NCBI RefSeq assembly: GCF_000233455.1 | Contig: NZ_JH376433.1 | Span: 73,794-128,803 of the forward strand | Direction: 5' to 3' | Length of the DNA stretch: 55,010 bases | DNA from: [Clostridium] citroniae WAL-17108 | Lineage (GTDB): Bacteria; Bacillota; Clostridia; Lachnospirales; Lachnospiraceae | Shown here: positions 43,098 to 50,586 of the stretch, one piece after another | Layout: each line of letters begins with the position of its first letter | Numbering within the stretch: position 1 is the first letter of the stretch | Notes under the pieces: generated by a model | What the model was told of the DNA's origin: nothing | Seen by the model: only the letters and a program-made list of their open reading frames with translations | The model's database searches: none | Made by a program: the position numbers and the translations under genes

Positions 43098-44003
43098 ATG
43101 GGCAAACATTTTCAGGGAATCATGGTCCCTGTCTTAACGCCGTTTGACATCAACGGCGAAATAGCGATCAATGAATTTAAGGAGCACCTGCTGTTTCTGC
43201 TGGAACACCAGGTGGATTCCCTCCTGATCCCAAGCGGAACAGGGGAATTTGCTAACCTGACATTTGAGCAGAAAAGGCAGTTAATAAAAGCTGCTGCAGA
43301 CACAATAAAAAAACGGGTGCCTCTTGTGGCGCTGATCAGCGACTGTTCCACCGCAAATGTACTGGAATTACTTAAAATGGCCCAGGAGGAAGGGGCGGAC
43401 GAAGTAATGCTTACCCCTCCCTATTATTCAAGGATCGACCAGAGGGCCATACTTACGTTTTACCAGACAATTGCCGACAAGGCAAAGGTGCCCCTGTGGA
43501 TTTATCAGCAGCCGGGGGAAACCAAACTGAGCCTGGATCCTGAAACTGTGATGGCTTTATCAAAGCATCCCAACATCTGTGGAATCAAGGTGGCATGCGG
43601 GGATGATTTCTTTTACTTTACCAATCTTGTACATACAATGAAGGGCGATCCTGAGTTTTCCGTCTTAAATGGGGAAGACTACTGTACGCTTCCCTCATAC
43701 TGTGTGGGCGGGGACGGCTCTGTCTCCTCCATAGCCAACGTGATACCCGGAGAGCTTACAGGCATTTGGAGCGCCCACAACCAAAAAGATTATGAGAAGG
43801 CAATGGCCCTGCAGGATCGGATCATGGAGTACTGCACCTTCCTGGAGATGGTTGACACCGGCGCATATCAGAGCGCATGCAAGACGGCTCTGCGGGAGAT
43901 GGGCCTGTACAGTACCAACAAGGTCAGCCGCCCCTTTGTGGAGGTGCTTCCACAGGAAGAAATGAATATCATAAAAAGGATAAAGGAAATGAACCAATCA
44001 TAA
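43098..44003 (+). CDS. DapA/NanA-family aldolase (dihydrodipicolinate synthase-like)
   Basis: 301 aa TIM barrel of the DHDPS/N-acetylneuraminate lyase family. Start 43098 is preceded by TGGAGGAAG; a longer frame begins at 43056 without support. Visible: GIMVPVLTPFDINGEI, IPSGTGEFANLTFEQKRQLI, PYYSRIDQRAILTFYQTIADKA, the Tyr of the proton relay in WIYQQPGETKL, and the Schiff-base Lys in GIKVACGD. In this context it more likely splits a 2-keto-3-deoxy sugar acid or related product of the TRAP-imported compound than makes lysine precursor. It is last in the operon; a terminator follows at 44012-44046. Confidence 0.87.
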   Translation: MGKHFQGIMVPVLTPFDINGEIAINEFKEHLLFLLEHQVDSLLIPSGTGEFANLTFEQKRQLIKAAADTIKKRVPLVALISDCSTANVLELLKMAQEEGADEVMLTPPYYSRIDQRAILTFYQTIADKAKVPLWIYQQPGETKLSLDPETVMALSKHPNICGIKVACGDDFFYFTNLVHTMKGDPEFSVLNGEDYCTLPSYCVGGDGSVSSIANVIPGELTGIWSAHNQKDYEKAMALQDRIMEYCTFLEMVDTGAYQSACKTALREMGLYSTNKVSRPFVEVLPQEEMNIIKRIKEMNQS

Positions 44004-44011
44004 AAGATCCC

Positions 44012-44046
44012 AAAGCCTCCGGCGGATTTGCCCCGGAGGCTTTCTA
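44012..44046 (+). terminator. Rho-independent terminator after the aldolase gene
   Basis: AAAGCCTCCGG (44012-44022), 10-nt loop, CCGGAGGCTTT (44033-44043). The 11-bp stem is perfect; the T tract is short. Confidence 0.82.
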
Positions 44047-44090
44047 TGTTATACGGCTCATCACATACAACTCCTGCACCAAAAAAATAT

Positions 44091-44118
44091 TTGTATTTGC
44101 CCCAGGTTATGCTATACT
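44091..44118 (+). promoter_or_regulatory. Promoter of the SBP-type hybrid kinase
   Basis: TTGTAT (44091-44096), 16-bp spacer, TATACT (44113-44118), with an extended -10 TG one base upstream. The kinase gene starts 44 bp later. Confidence 0.6.
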
Positions 44119-44161
44119 GATTTAAGGAAATAATGCAGGAATTCAGATAGATGGAGGGCGG

Positions 44162-46936
44162 ATGAAAAAACATTCAGGCATTCTGATCATGGTTTTGATA
44201 TGTACCGTATTTATGGCATTGGCCATACCTACGGTATCTTATGGACAGAAAAACAGTAACCCTGAGATGCTTCGCGTTGGTTTCTTTCAATATGACGGTT
44301 ATCATGAGATGGATGACATGGGAAATAAAAGCGGCTATGGTTATGAGGTCCTGCAGCTGCTGGCCCGATATGAAAACGTCACTTACGAATATACAGGATA
44401 TGAAAAGAATTGGTCCCAGATGCTTGAGATGCTGGAGGCCGGTGAACTTGACCTTCTTACATCAGCGGAGAAAACATCTGAGCGGTTGGAAAAATTTGAT
44501 TTTTCAGAGCGTGACATAGGTTCCAGCAGCACCATTTTAACGGTTAAAGCCGGCAACGACAGACTGGTGGCAGGTAATTACGCCACCTATGACGGAATCC
44601 GTGTGGGAATGATCGCTGACAACAGCAGAAATGACCGCTTTGCAGATTTTGCCAGGGAACATGGGTTCAGCTACGTCCCTGAGTATTTCACATCGGAACA
44701 GGAGTTGACAGATGCCCTTCAAGACCAAAGGATAGACGCTGCCCTGACCAGTAATCTCAGGACATTAAGAGATGAATGGATTTTAAATGTGTTTGAAATG
44801 GTCCCCTTCTATGTGATGGTAAAAAAAGGGGATTCCCACATGCTGTCCATGGTAAACAATGCTATCGAGAAATTGGATATGGATTCGCCCAAATGGAGGG
44901 ATGGACTTTACAGTAAATACTATCAGAGAGACATGGGCGAGCAGCTTCATCTGTCAGTGGAGGAGCGGGAGTTTTTAAACGACCAGAAGGACACTGTGTT
45001 TAAAGTTGCAATGAACCCGGACCGCTATCCATATTCCTGGTTTGAGGACGGAACGGCGAGGGGGATCATGCCGGAACTGTTTGCCGAGATAGCCAGGAGG
45101 GCAGGCATCCGCTATGAGATCATAGAGACAGCCAGCCGCCCAGAGTATGTGGACCTGCTAAGTTCACATAAGGCGGATCTGTGTATGGACATTCATGACG
45201 ATTTCTCCAAGGCGGAATCCATGGGGATGAAGATCACCGACAGTTATTTATTAACTGATTTTTCCTGGGTCGTCCGCAAAAATTTTCACGGGACAATGGA
45301 ACGGGTGGCAACCATTGGCCCCAGCGCTGCAGCTACCACGGTTTTGCCTGAACTGGTGGGAGATGCCCAGGTCCTTTATTTTGACTCGGTGGCAGAATGC
45401 CTCAATGCGGTGCGCAGCGGGAAGGCGGACGGTTACTATACATATACCTTCCAGGCGGAACGGTTTGTGTTTGATGATGTACACAATGAACTGGCAACCG
45501 TGCTCACATCCCACTATGAACGTTTCAGTATTGGCGTTGGTCATCATCTGGATTCCAATCTGCTTACGATTCTGAATAAAGGCGTAAACAGCCTGGATGC
45601 TTATTATTTGGAAAATGTAACCCGGAGGAATACGGAATTCGGAGAGCGTCCCATGAGTCTCACCAGATTGTTCTACGAGTTTCCTCAGTTGATGGCGGCC
45701 ATGTTCCTCTTTCTGGCCGTAATCGCGGTTTTATGTACAGCCACTATAGTGCAGAGACGGTATCACCGGAGGCTCAGACTGGCCCTGCATGATGCGGAAA
45801 TAGCCAATCAGGCCAAGACCGATTTCCTGGCCAATGTATCACACGATATCCGTACTCCCATGAACGCTATCATCGGGATGGCCACCATTGCCGGGATGGA
45901 AGAGGACAATGTGGACCAAATGCGAAGATGCATACACCAGATCAAAAAATCCTCCATCCACCTGCTTGCCATTATCAATGATGTTCTGGATATGAGCGCC
46001 ATCGAGAAGGGGAAGTTTACCGAGAAGAGGGCACCCTTTCAGATCACAGAAAGGCTAAGCGGACTTGCCGGTATCGTGGAGCAGCAGACCAAAGACAAAT
46101 CGCTGAGATTTGAGATGGACATGTCCGGTCTCCTCCATGACCACGTGATCGGGGATGGGGATCACTTAAACCGCATTGCCATGAACCTGATTAACAATGC
46201 TGTAAAATTCACAAAAGCCGGCGGGTGGATCAGGGTAAGCTTGACGGAACAGGAATGGGATCAGGAAAATATGGCCGCATACCAGCTAAAGGTCAGCGAC
46301 AATGGAAGGGGCATGAGCAGAGAATTCCAGCAGCGGCTGTTTGAGCCGTTTGAACGGGAGCACAGCAGCACGGACAGCAAGCTGGAAGGAACCGGTTTAG
46401 GACTGTCTATTGTCAAGCATATCGTGGATATGATAGGCGGGGAGATCCAGGTGGAAAGCGAGCTGGGAAAGGGGACTGAGATAACGGTTTCATTCCGCCT
46501 TGAGATCGATACCTGTCCGGCTGAAACAGAAAAGGAGAGATCAGAAGCGCCCCTTTACAATGACAAGCGAGTCCTGCTGGTTGAAGACAATGAAGTGAAC
46601 AGGGAGATCGCGGCCACCATTTTGTCACACGCCGGACTCACGGTTGACACTGCCTCCGATGGTTTGGAGGCGGTGGAGATCATGGAATCCATGGAAAAGA
46701 CGGGCCCGGGGACGTATGACCTTATCTTTATGGATATTATGATGCCGCGGATGGATGGATATGAAGCATCCCGCCGCATACGCAGCCTGGGAGTATCAAC
46801 CCCCATTACAGCCATGACCGCAAACGCCTTTGCGGAGGACCGGAAAAAGGCAATGGAAGCCGGGATAGACGAGTATCTGGCAAAGCCTCTTGAGATGGAA
46901 GAACTTTACCGGGTGTTGAGGAGATTTTTGGGGTAG
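44162..46936 (+). CDS. Hybrid sensor histidine kinase with two periplasmic-type binding domains
   Basis: 924 aa of the BvgS/EvgS type. Signal or first membrane segment at about 5-25; two tandem solute-binding-3 domains outside the membrane (about 35-260, LRVGFFQYDGYHEMDDMGNKSGYGYEVL; and about 275-500, VFKVAMNPDRYPYSWFEDGTARGIMPELF); second membrane segment about 515-535. HisKA has His 561 (VSHDIRTPMNAIIGM), HATPase (NLINNAVKF, GTGLGLSI), then a receiver with Asp 858 (IFMDIMMPRMDG). No PAS domain or HPt. Tandem Venus-flytrap sensors bind amino acids, organic acids or peptides; its position after the TRAP operon hints at sensing a related compound. GGAGGGCGG precedes the ATG. Confidence 0.94.
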   Translation: MKKHSGILIMVLICTVFMALAIPTVSYGQKNSNPEMLRVGFFQYDGYHEMDDMGNKSGYGYEVLQLLARYENVTYEYTGYEKNWSQMLEMLEAGELDLLTSAEKTSERLEKFDFSERDIGSSSTILTVKAGNDRLVAGNYATYDGIRVGMIADNSRNDRFADFAREHGFSYVPEYFTSEQELTDALQDQRIDAALTSNLRTLRDEWILNVFEMVPFYVMVKKGDSHMLSMVNNAIEKLDMDSPKWRDGLYSKYYQRDMGEQLHLSVEEREFLNDQKDTVFKVAMNPDRYPYSWFEDGTARGIMPELFAEIARRAGIRYEIIETASRPEYVDLLSSHKADLCMDIHDDFSKAESMGMKITDSYLLTDFSWVVRKNFHGTMERVATIGPSAAATTVLPELVGDAQVLYFDSVAECLNAVRSGKADGYYTYTFQAERFVFDDVHNELATVLTSHYERFSIGVGHHLDSNLLTILNKGVNSLDAYYLENVTRRNTEFGERPMSLTRLFYEFPQLMAAMFLFLAVIAVLCTATIVQRRYHRRLRLALHDAEIANQAKTDFLANVSHDIRTPMNAIIGMATIAGMEEDNVDQMRRCIHQIKKSSIHLLAIINDVLDMSAIEKGKFTEKRAPFQITERLSGLAGIVEQQTKDKSLRFEMDMSGLLHDHVIGDGDHLNRIAMNLINNAVKFTKAGGWIRVSLTEQEWDQENMAAYQLKVSDNGRGMSREFQQRLFEPFEREHSSTDSKLEGTGLGLSIVKHIVDMIGGEIQVESELGKGTEITVSFRLEIDTCPAETEKERSEAPLYNDKRVLLVEDNEVNREIAATILSHAGLTVDTASDGLEAVEIMESMEKTGPGTYDLIFMDIMMPRMDGYEASRRIRSLGVSTPITAMTANAFAEDRKKAMEAGIDEYLAKPLEMEELYRVLRRFLG

Positions 46937-47040
46937 GAGAAGGATAACCCGGAGATCAAGGACATTGCCGACTGGATTTTCAGTCTTCCCTAATATCCGA
47001 TTTCTGATATTACCCGCAGAATAAGCAGAATAAAAAAAGC

Positions 47041-47084
47041 AAAAAACCGTATTCACAGGAAATGTTGTGGATGCGGTTTTTTGA
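47041..47084. terminator. Strong hairpin terminator after the kinase gene
   Basis: A 16-bp stem with A-rich 5' and T-rich 3' ends: left arm 47041-47056, 10-nt loop, right arm 47067-47082 (two G-U pairs). It can stop transcription in both directions. The segment 46937-47040 reads a short in-frame tail after the stop (EKDNPEIKDIADWIFSLP), perhaps a remnant. Between 47085 and 47243 I see nothing certain. Confidence 0.82.
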
Positions 47085-47243
47085 TTCCGAAACATACCGG
47101 AAAATAACCCCCCGGTTTTTTGATGAATAAATATACCTTACAATAAAGAAACTAAAAAGGTCATATTAAAAGATTAGTGTATTCTCGTAAAGCAGGATGC
47201 TAAGGAGACTTTGGGAGTACACGACCATGAAACGGAGGTTGTT

Positions 47244-48218
47244 ATGGAAAGGGAAAGGCTTATAAAGGAATTTGCGGATTATCTGCAGATGGAGGAGAAA
47301 TCAGATGCCACTATCAGTAAATATCTGCATGATGCGGCGGAAATGTTGGATTTTATGGATGCTGGGAAGTTTGGGGAAATAAACAAAGAAATGCTCATAC
47401 AGTATAGGCAGTATCTAAGCACACAGTGCAGGGCACAGACAGTGAACGGAAAATTATCAGCAGTGAACTCGTATTTAAGATATATGAACATGGAGATGTA
47501 TAAAGTCAAATTCCTGAAGGTCCAAAGAAAGGCATATGTGGATGAAAAGAGGGAGATGACCGAGCGCGATTATAAGCGGCTTCTGGAAACCACCATCCGC
47601 CAGGGAAAGACCCAGATGTATTTCCTTATGCAGGTTCTATACGGCACCGGGATCAGAATCAGTGAACTTCCCTATGTAACTGTGGAAGCAGTGGACCAGG
47701 GAAAAGCGGAAATATATTTGAAAGGAAAGTACCGGGTGATTATTTTTCCAAGAAATCTTGTTAAAAAGCTGAAAGAATATATAAAAAACATGAAAATACA
47801 AAGCGGCTGTATTTTCAGGACCAGGAGCGGACGGTGTCTGGACAGAAGCAATATATGCCATTCCATGAAAAAGATATGCCAGGAAGCAGGGGTGGAGAAA
47901 TCAAAAGTATTTCCCCATAATTTCCGTCACCTGTTTGCTAAAAGTTTTTACGCGATTGAAAAAAACCTGGCTCATCTGGCGGACATCCTGGGCCATTCCT
48001 CCATTGAAACAACGCGGATCTATGTGGCAGCCAGCATAAAACAGTATGAAAAGGTGATGAACCGGATGAACATTGTGGTGGACGAAAAAATACCACAGAA
48101 TATTCATTCTGCGGTCAGCCAAATTATGGAAATACCACAGAATATTCATTCTGCGGTCAGCCAAACTATGGAAATACCACAGACTATTCATTCTGTGGTG
48201 CCATGTCAACATATTTAA
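47244..48218 (+). CDS. Tyrosine recombinase (integrase) likely driving inversion of the adjacent switch
   Basis: 324 aa. Start 47244 follows GGAGG at 47234-47238. N-terminal SAM-like core-binding domain (about 1-90) and catalytic domain (about 105-285) with Arg 138 (GTGIRISEL), a Lys in LKGKYRV, His 225 and Arg 228 (HNFRHLF), His 251 (LGHSS) and nucleophile Tyr 260 (TRIYVAAS). All catalytic residues are present. After residue 275 the protein has three near-copies of a 14-residue unit (IPQNIHSAVSQ...ME), encoded by three direct copies of the putative recombination site. Its stop lies within the invertible segment, so inversion would change the last residues. No phage or transposon genes are next to it, arguing for a dedicated invertase. 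Confidence 0.93.
   Translation: MERERLIKEFADYLQMEEKSDATISKYLHDAAEMLDFMDAGKFGEINKEMLIQYRQYLSTQCRAQTVNGKLSAVNSYLRYMNMEMYKVKFLKVQRKAYVDEKREMTERDYKRLLETTIRQGKTQMYFLMQVLYGTGIRISELPYVTVEAVDQGKAEIYLKGKYRVIIFPRNLVKKLKEYIKNMKIQSGCIFRTRSGRCLDRSNICHSMKKICQEAGVEKSKVFPHNFRHLFAKSFYAIEKNLAHLADILGHSSIETTRIYVAASIKQYEKVMNRMNIVVDEKIPQNIHSAVSQIMEIPQNIHSAVSQTMEIPQTIHSVVPCQHI
48091..48199 (+). repeat. Three tandem recombination-site-like repeats in the integrase 3' end
   Basis: Three 25-bp units at 48091-48115, 48133-48157 and 48175-48199, with a 42-bp period and 17-bp linkers. Each has arms TACCACAGA and TCTGYGGT flanking an 8-bp asymmetric spacer (ATATTCAT in the first two, CTATTCAT in the third). Inverted arms around an asymmetric centre are the layout of a tyrosine-recombinase crossover site. 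All three point the same way; the matching fourth copy at 48426-48450 points the other way. Confidence 0.88.
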
Positions 48219-48242
48219 ATAATTAGGACTTAGACTCCTTGT

Positions 48243-48271
48243 ATTTTATAACAAAAACTGGATGGAGTCAA
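48243..48271 (-). promoter_or_regulatory. Leftward promoter inside the invertible segment
   Basis: On the minus strand: TTGACT (48271-48266), 17-bp spacer, TAAAAT (48248-48243); an overlapping extended -10 (TGTTATAAA) is also possible. It now points toward the integrase 3' end, away from the polysaccharide genes. After inversion its -10 would fall near 48377-48382 pointing right, about 145 bp before the gene at 48527. I see no comparable rightward promoter in the segment. Confidence 0.65.
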
Positions 48272-48294
48272 TATACATACACTTATTTTTCTCA

Positions 48295-48340
48295 AACCAA
48301 ACAGACCGGGAAGGAAAATATATGCTTGCCGGCCTGTTTG
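48295..48340. terminator. Imperfect hairpin in the invertible segment
   Basis: AAACAG-A-CCGG-G-AAG (about 48298-48312) pairs with CTT-G-CCGG-C-CTGTTT (about 48324-48338) with two mismatches. T tracts are short, so termination strength is uncertain. In the present orientation it would lie between integrase transcription and the polysaccharide operon; after inversion it would lie upstream of the promoter and not block it. Confidence 0.45.
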
Positions 48341-48425
48341 TGCGTCAAAAAATACAATTGTTGTTTTTTCAATATACGAAACATCCCCCCATGTCCATCT
48401 CAACCTTGAAAAATACTATGGAAGT

Positions 48426-48450
48426 ACCGCAGAATGAATAGTCTGTGGTA
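48426..48450 (-). repeat. Inverted copy of the recombination-site repeat
   Basis: Arms ACCGCAGA and TCTGTGGT flank ATGAATAG, the reverse complement of the centre of the site at 48175-48199. It lies 76 bp before the first polysaccharide gene. The bases to its left (ACTATGGAAG, 48415-48424) repeat, in direct orientation, those left of the third site (48165-48174). Confidence 0.9.
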
Positions 48451-48526
48451 ACCAAAATCAAATGTCGTGTCCGATTAAATAAATATAAGGAATCCCAGGC
48501 GGTTCTGAGTATAGAAAGGAAGATGT

Positions 48527-49054
48527 ATGGACGCGGGAATGCTTGAAGACTACATCATTGCGGAAGACGATATCCCAAGGGACGGCGGAAAATATCCCGA
48601 ATATACAGCCACCATGTTTATTGTGATCGAATGTTATTACAACAGTATCGCAAAAGGCTATCTGCAGACGTTCTACCAGGAGCAGCCGTTCCCCTTCTTT
48701 GGCCTTGACAATATGCTGATACAGCTTGAGCGCATTATGGACATGGCAGGTGTGCCGAGCAAGTGTAATGAATACAGGCATATGGTGAATATTTCTTCTG
48801 CAAGAAAAACAAAAAAAGATTTACCACACATGGAATCTGATCAAAAATTTCAGCCTGTTAAATTCAATCCCAACAACATATGCGCGGCCAAACATCTTTT
48901 TTCCATCAGAGTATATTCCAGGCGGAACGCAAGTATTCAGGGCATACTGAGAAATGCTAAAAAGCAGATGAGTTTCAGAAGCGGGATCGATGTGATCCGA
49001 GGGATCCATGAATGCATGAGCGAGGTGCTGGAGGAAGGAAATCATGTTGAATAA
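48527..49054 (+). CDS. Unknown protein, first gene of the polysaccharide operon
   Basis: 175 aa, not recognised. AGAAAGGAAG precedes the ATG. No signal peptide or membrane segment. The N-terminal half is acidic and aromatic (YTATMFIVIECYYNSIAKGYLQTFYQEQPFPFFGLDNML); the C-terminal 45 residues (FSIRVYSRRNASIQGILR, then FRSGIDVIRGIHECMSEVLEE) resemble a short motif I recall from many small clostridial proteins of unknown function. Being first after the switch and overlapping cpsB by 11 bp, it may be a regulator of operon transcription in the way UpxY/UpxZ-type proteins serve Bacteroides capsule loci; that is only an analogy. Confidence 0.8.
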   Translation: MDAGMLEDYIIAEDDIPRDGGKYPEYTATMFIVIECYYNSIAKGYLQTFYQEQPFPFFGLDNMLIQLERIMDMAGVPSKCNEYRHMVNISSARKTKKDLPHMESDQKFQPVKFNPNNICAAKHLFSIRVYSRRNASIQGILRNAKKQMSFRSGIDVIRGIHECMSEVLEEGNHVE

Positions 49055-49763
49055 AGGATGGATCGATATACATGCCCATGTATTGCCTGGAGTGGATGAC
49101 GGGGCGCGGGACTGGGAGGAATCCAGGGCACTGTTAAAGCTGGCATATGACCAGGGGATACGGCACATCATAGCTACCCCTCATTATACATATAAACAGG
49201 ATGTGGAAAAACTTCAGGATTTAGGCTCACGCCTGGATCTGGAGGCAAAATCCATTGCACAGGATTATGGGGTCAGCCTTGGGCAGGAGATCATGTATTT
49301 TGAAAACCTTACAGCTTATCTGGACCAGAATAAAGCACTTACCCTGGCCGGAAGCAGATATGTGCTGGTGGAATTTGAACCATCGGACAGCCTGGGCAGG
49401 ATCCAAAGGGCAGTGCGCCAGTTGATACAGGCTTCCTATTTTCCCGTAATCGCCCATGTGGAGCGTTATACATCCCTTAACCATCTGGAGGATTTGGCGG
49501 AATTGGTTGAATGCGGGGCATATCTTCAGATGAATTCCCGGAGTCTGGATGGCGGATGGACGGATCAACGTGCCAGGAGGTGTAAGCGATGCTTAAGAAA
49601 AGGGATCATTCATTTCATTGCCACTGATATGCATAATCCATGGAACCGACCACCGGACATCAAAAACGCAATTTCATGGATTGAACGCAATATAGGGGGG
49701 AACACAGCGCTTCAGGTGACCATGGTAAATCCTGAATTCATTCTTCTGGACAGAATGATATAG
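49044..49763 (+). CDS. cpsB: CpsB-type manganese-dependent protein-tyrosine phosphatase
   Basis: 239 aa PHP-family phosphatase. Metal-binding residues: IDIHAHVLPGVDDGARD at the start, IATPHYT, GQEIMYF, PVIAHVERY and FIATDMHN. It should dephosphorylate the tyrosine kinase encoded at 50587 and so tune chain length and export of the polysaccharide. Ribosome-binding site GGAGGAAGG. It overlaps the upstream gene by 11 bp. Confidence 0.93.
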   Translation: MLNKGWIDIHAHVLPGVDDGARDWEESRALLKLAYDQGIRHIIATPHYTYKQDVEKLQDLGSRLDLEAKSIAQDYGVSLGQEIMYFENLTAYLDQNKALTLAGSRYVLVEFEPSDSLGRIQRAVRQLIQASYFPVIAHVERYTSLNHLEDLAELVECGAYLQMNSRSLDGGWTDQRARRCKRCLRKGIIHFIATDMHNPWNRPPDIKNAISWIERNIGGNTALQVTMVNPEFILLDRMI

Positions 49764-49792
49764 CAAAAGAAAGTATGGAAAAGGTAACAGCA

Positions 49793-50569
49793 ATGGAAAA
49801 CAACATATATGAAGATCGGAACGAGAACGAAATTGAAATTGATGTATTAGAGTTATTGTTTGTATTTAAGAAAAAAGCATGGGTGATCATTTTGGCCGCG
49901 TTGGCGGGATGCCTCGGATCCGGTATATACAGCAAAATGATTTTAAAACCAGTGTATACGTCCACCTCCATGGTGTATGTACTGTCAAAGGAGACAACTT
50001 TGACCTCCCTGGCCGATCTGCAGATAGGAAGCCAGCTCACAAAGGATTACAGTGTAATGATCACCAGCAGGCCTGTTTTGGAACAGGTGATTGAAAATCA
50101 GGGGCTGAATCTATCATACACCCAATTAAAAAATATGATACGCATCTCCAACCCTGCCGATACAAGGATCCTAAACATGTCAGTATCAGACACTGATCCG
50201 GTAAGAGCCAAGGCCATTGTAGATGCGGTGGCCAAGGCGTCCTCAGATTATATTGGGGATATTATGGAAATGATCCCGCCTAAGATCATAGAGAACGGTG
50301 TGGTTCCCTCTGTCCCTACATCCCCTAATATAAAGAAAAACGCGGCGCTGGGAGGGCTGGCCATGATCGTGGCAGCCTGCGGTATCATATCCCTCCAGGT
50401 TATTATGAACGATACCATACGCTCTGAGGAAGATGTGTCCCGGTATCTGGGGATCAGTGTTCTGGCCGCCATACCTGAAAATGGGGAAACGGAAAATAAT
50501 CCGTTGGTCCAAAAAAACAAGCGAAAGAAAAGCCGGAAAAAACAGAAGCCCATATCAAAAAAGGGCTGA
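49793..50569 (+). CDS. cpsC: Polysaccharide co-polymerase (Wzz/CpsC-type chain-length determinant)
   Basis: 258 aa. Membrane segments at about 31-52 (AWVIILAALAGCLGSGIY) and about 185-205 (AALGGLAMIVAACGIISLQVI) enclose an external loop with STSMVYVLSKET and ITSRPVLEQVI. The C-terminal tail is strongly basic (KNKRKKSRKKQKPISKKG). It activates the cytoplasmic kinase CpsD and governs chain length. Start 49793 has AAAAGG 8 nt upstream; ATG 49775 is an in-frame alternative. Confidence 0.92.
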   Translation: MENNIYEDRNENEIEIDVLELLFVFKKKAWVIILAALAGCLGSGIYSKMILKPVYTSTSMVYVLSKETTLTSLADLQIGSQLTKDYSVMITSRPVLEQVIENQGLNLSYTQLKNMIRISNPADTRILNMSVSDTDPVRAKAIVDAVAKASSDYIGDIMEMIPPKIIENGVVPSVPTSPNIKKNAALGGLAMIVAACGIISLQVIMNDTIRSEEDVSRYLGISVLAAIPENGETENNPLVQKNKRKKSRKKQKPISKKG

Positions 50570-50586
50570 GAGGAGAGAGACAAGGT

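Larger units (their letters stand above)
48175..48450. other. Putative invertible promoter segment (phase switch)
   Basis: The 25-bp sites at 48175-48199 and 48426-48450 are inverted repeats with a single mismatch; their 8-bp centres are exact reverse complements (CTATTCAT against ATGAATAG). They enclose 226 bp with a promoter on the minus strand and a hairpin, and no gene apart from the end of the integrase. The segment lies between a recombinase gene and a polysaccharide operon that has no other visible promoter. By analogy with known invertible promoters of capsule and surface genes in gut bacteria, inversion should switch the operon. Inversion itself is not shown by this sequence alone. 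Confidence 0.8.

Noticed and set aside
43098..44003. Lysine-pathway dihydrodipicolinate synthase (dapA)
   Set aside because: It is embedded in a sugar-uptake operon with no lysine genes; the family contains many sugar-acid aldolases.
37143..44003. A classic fructoselysine (frl) operon
   Set aside because: The transporter is TRAP type and an aldolase is present, so only part of the set matches; kept as a hypothesis.
48091..48199. Possible CRISPR array
   Set aside because: Only three repeats, linkers of 17 bp nearly identical to each other, located inside a recombinase gene, and matched by an inverted fourth copy.
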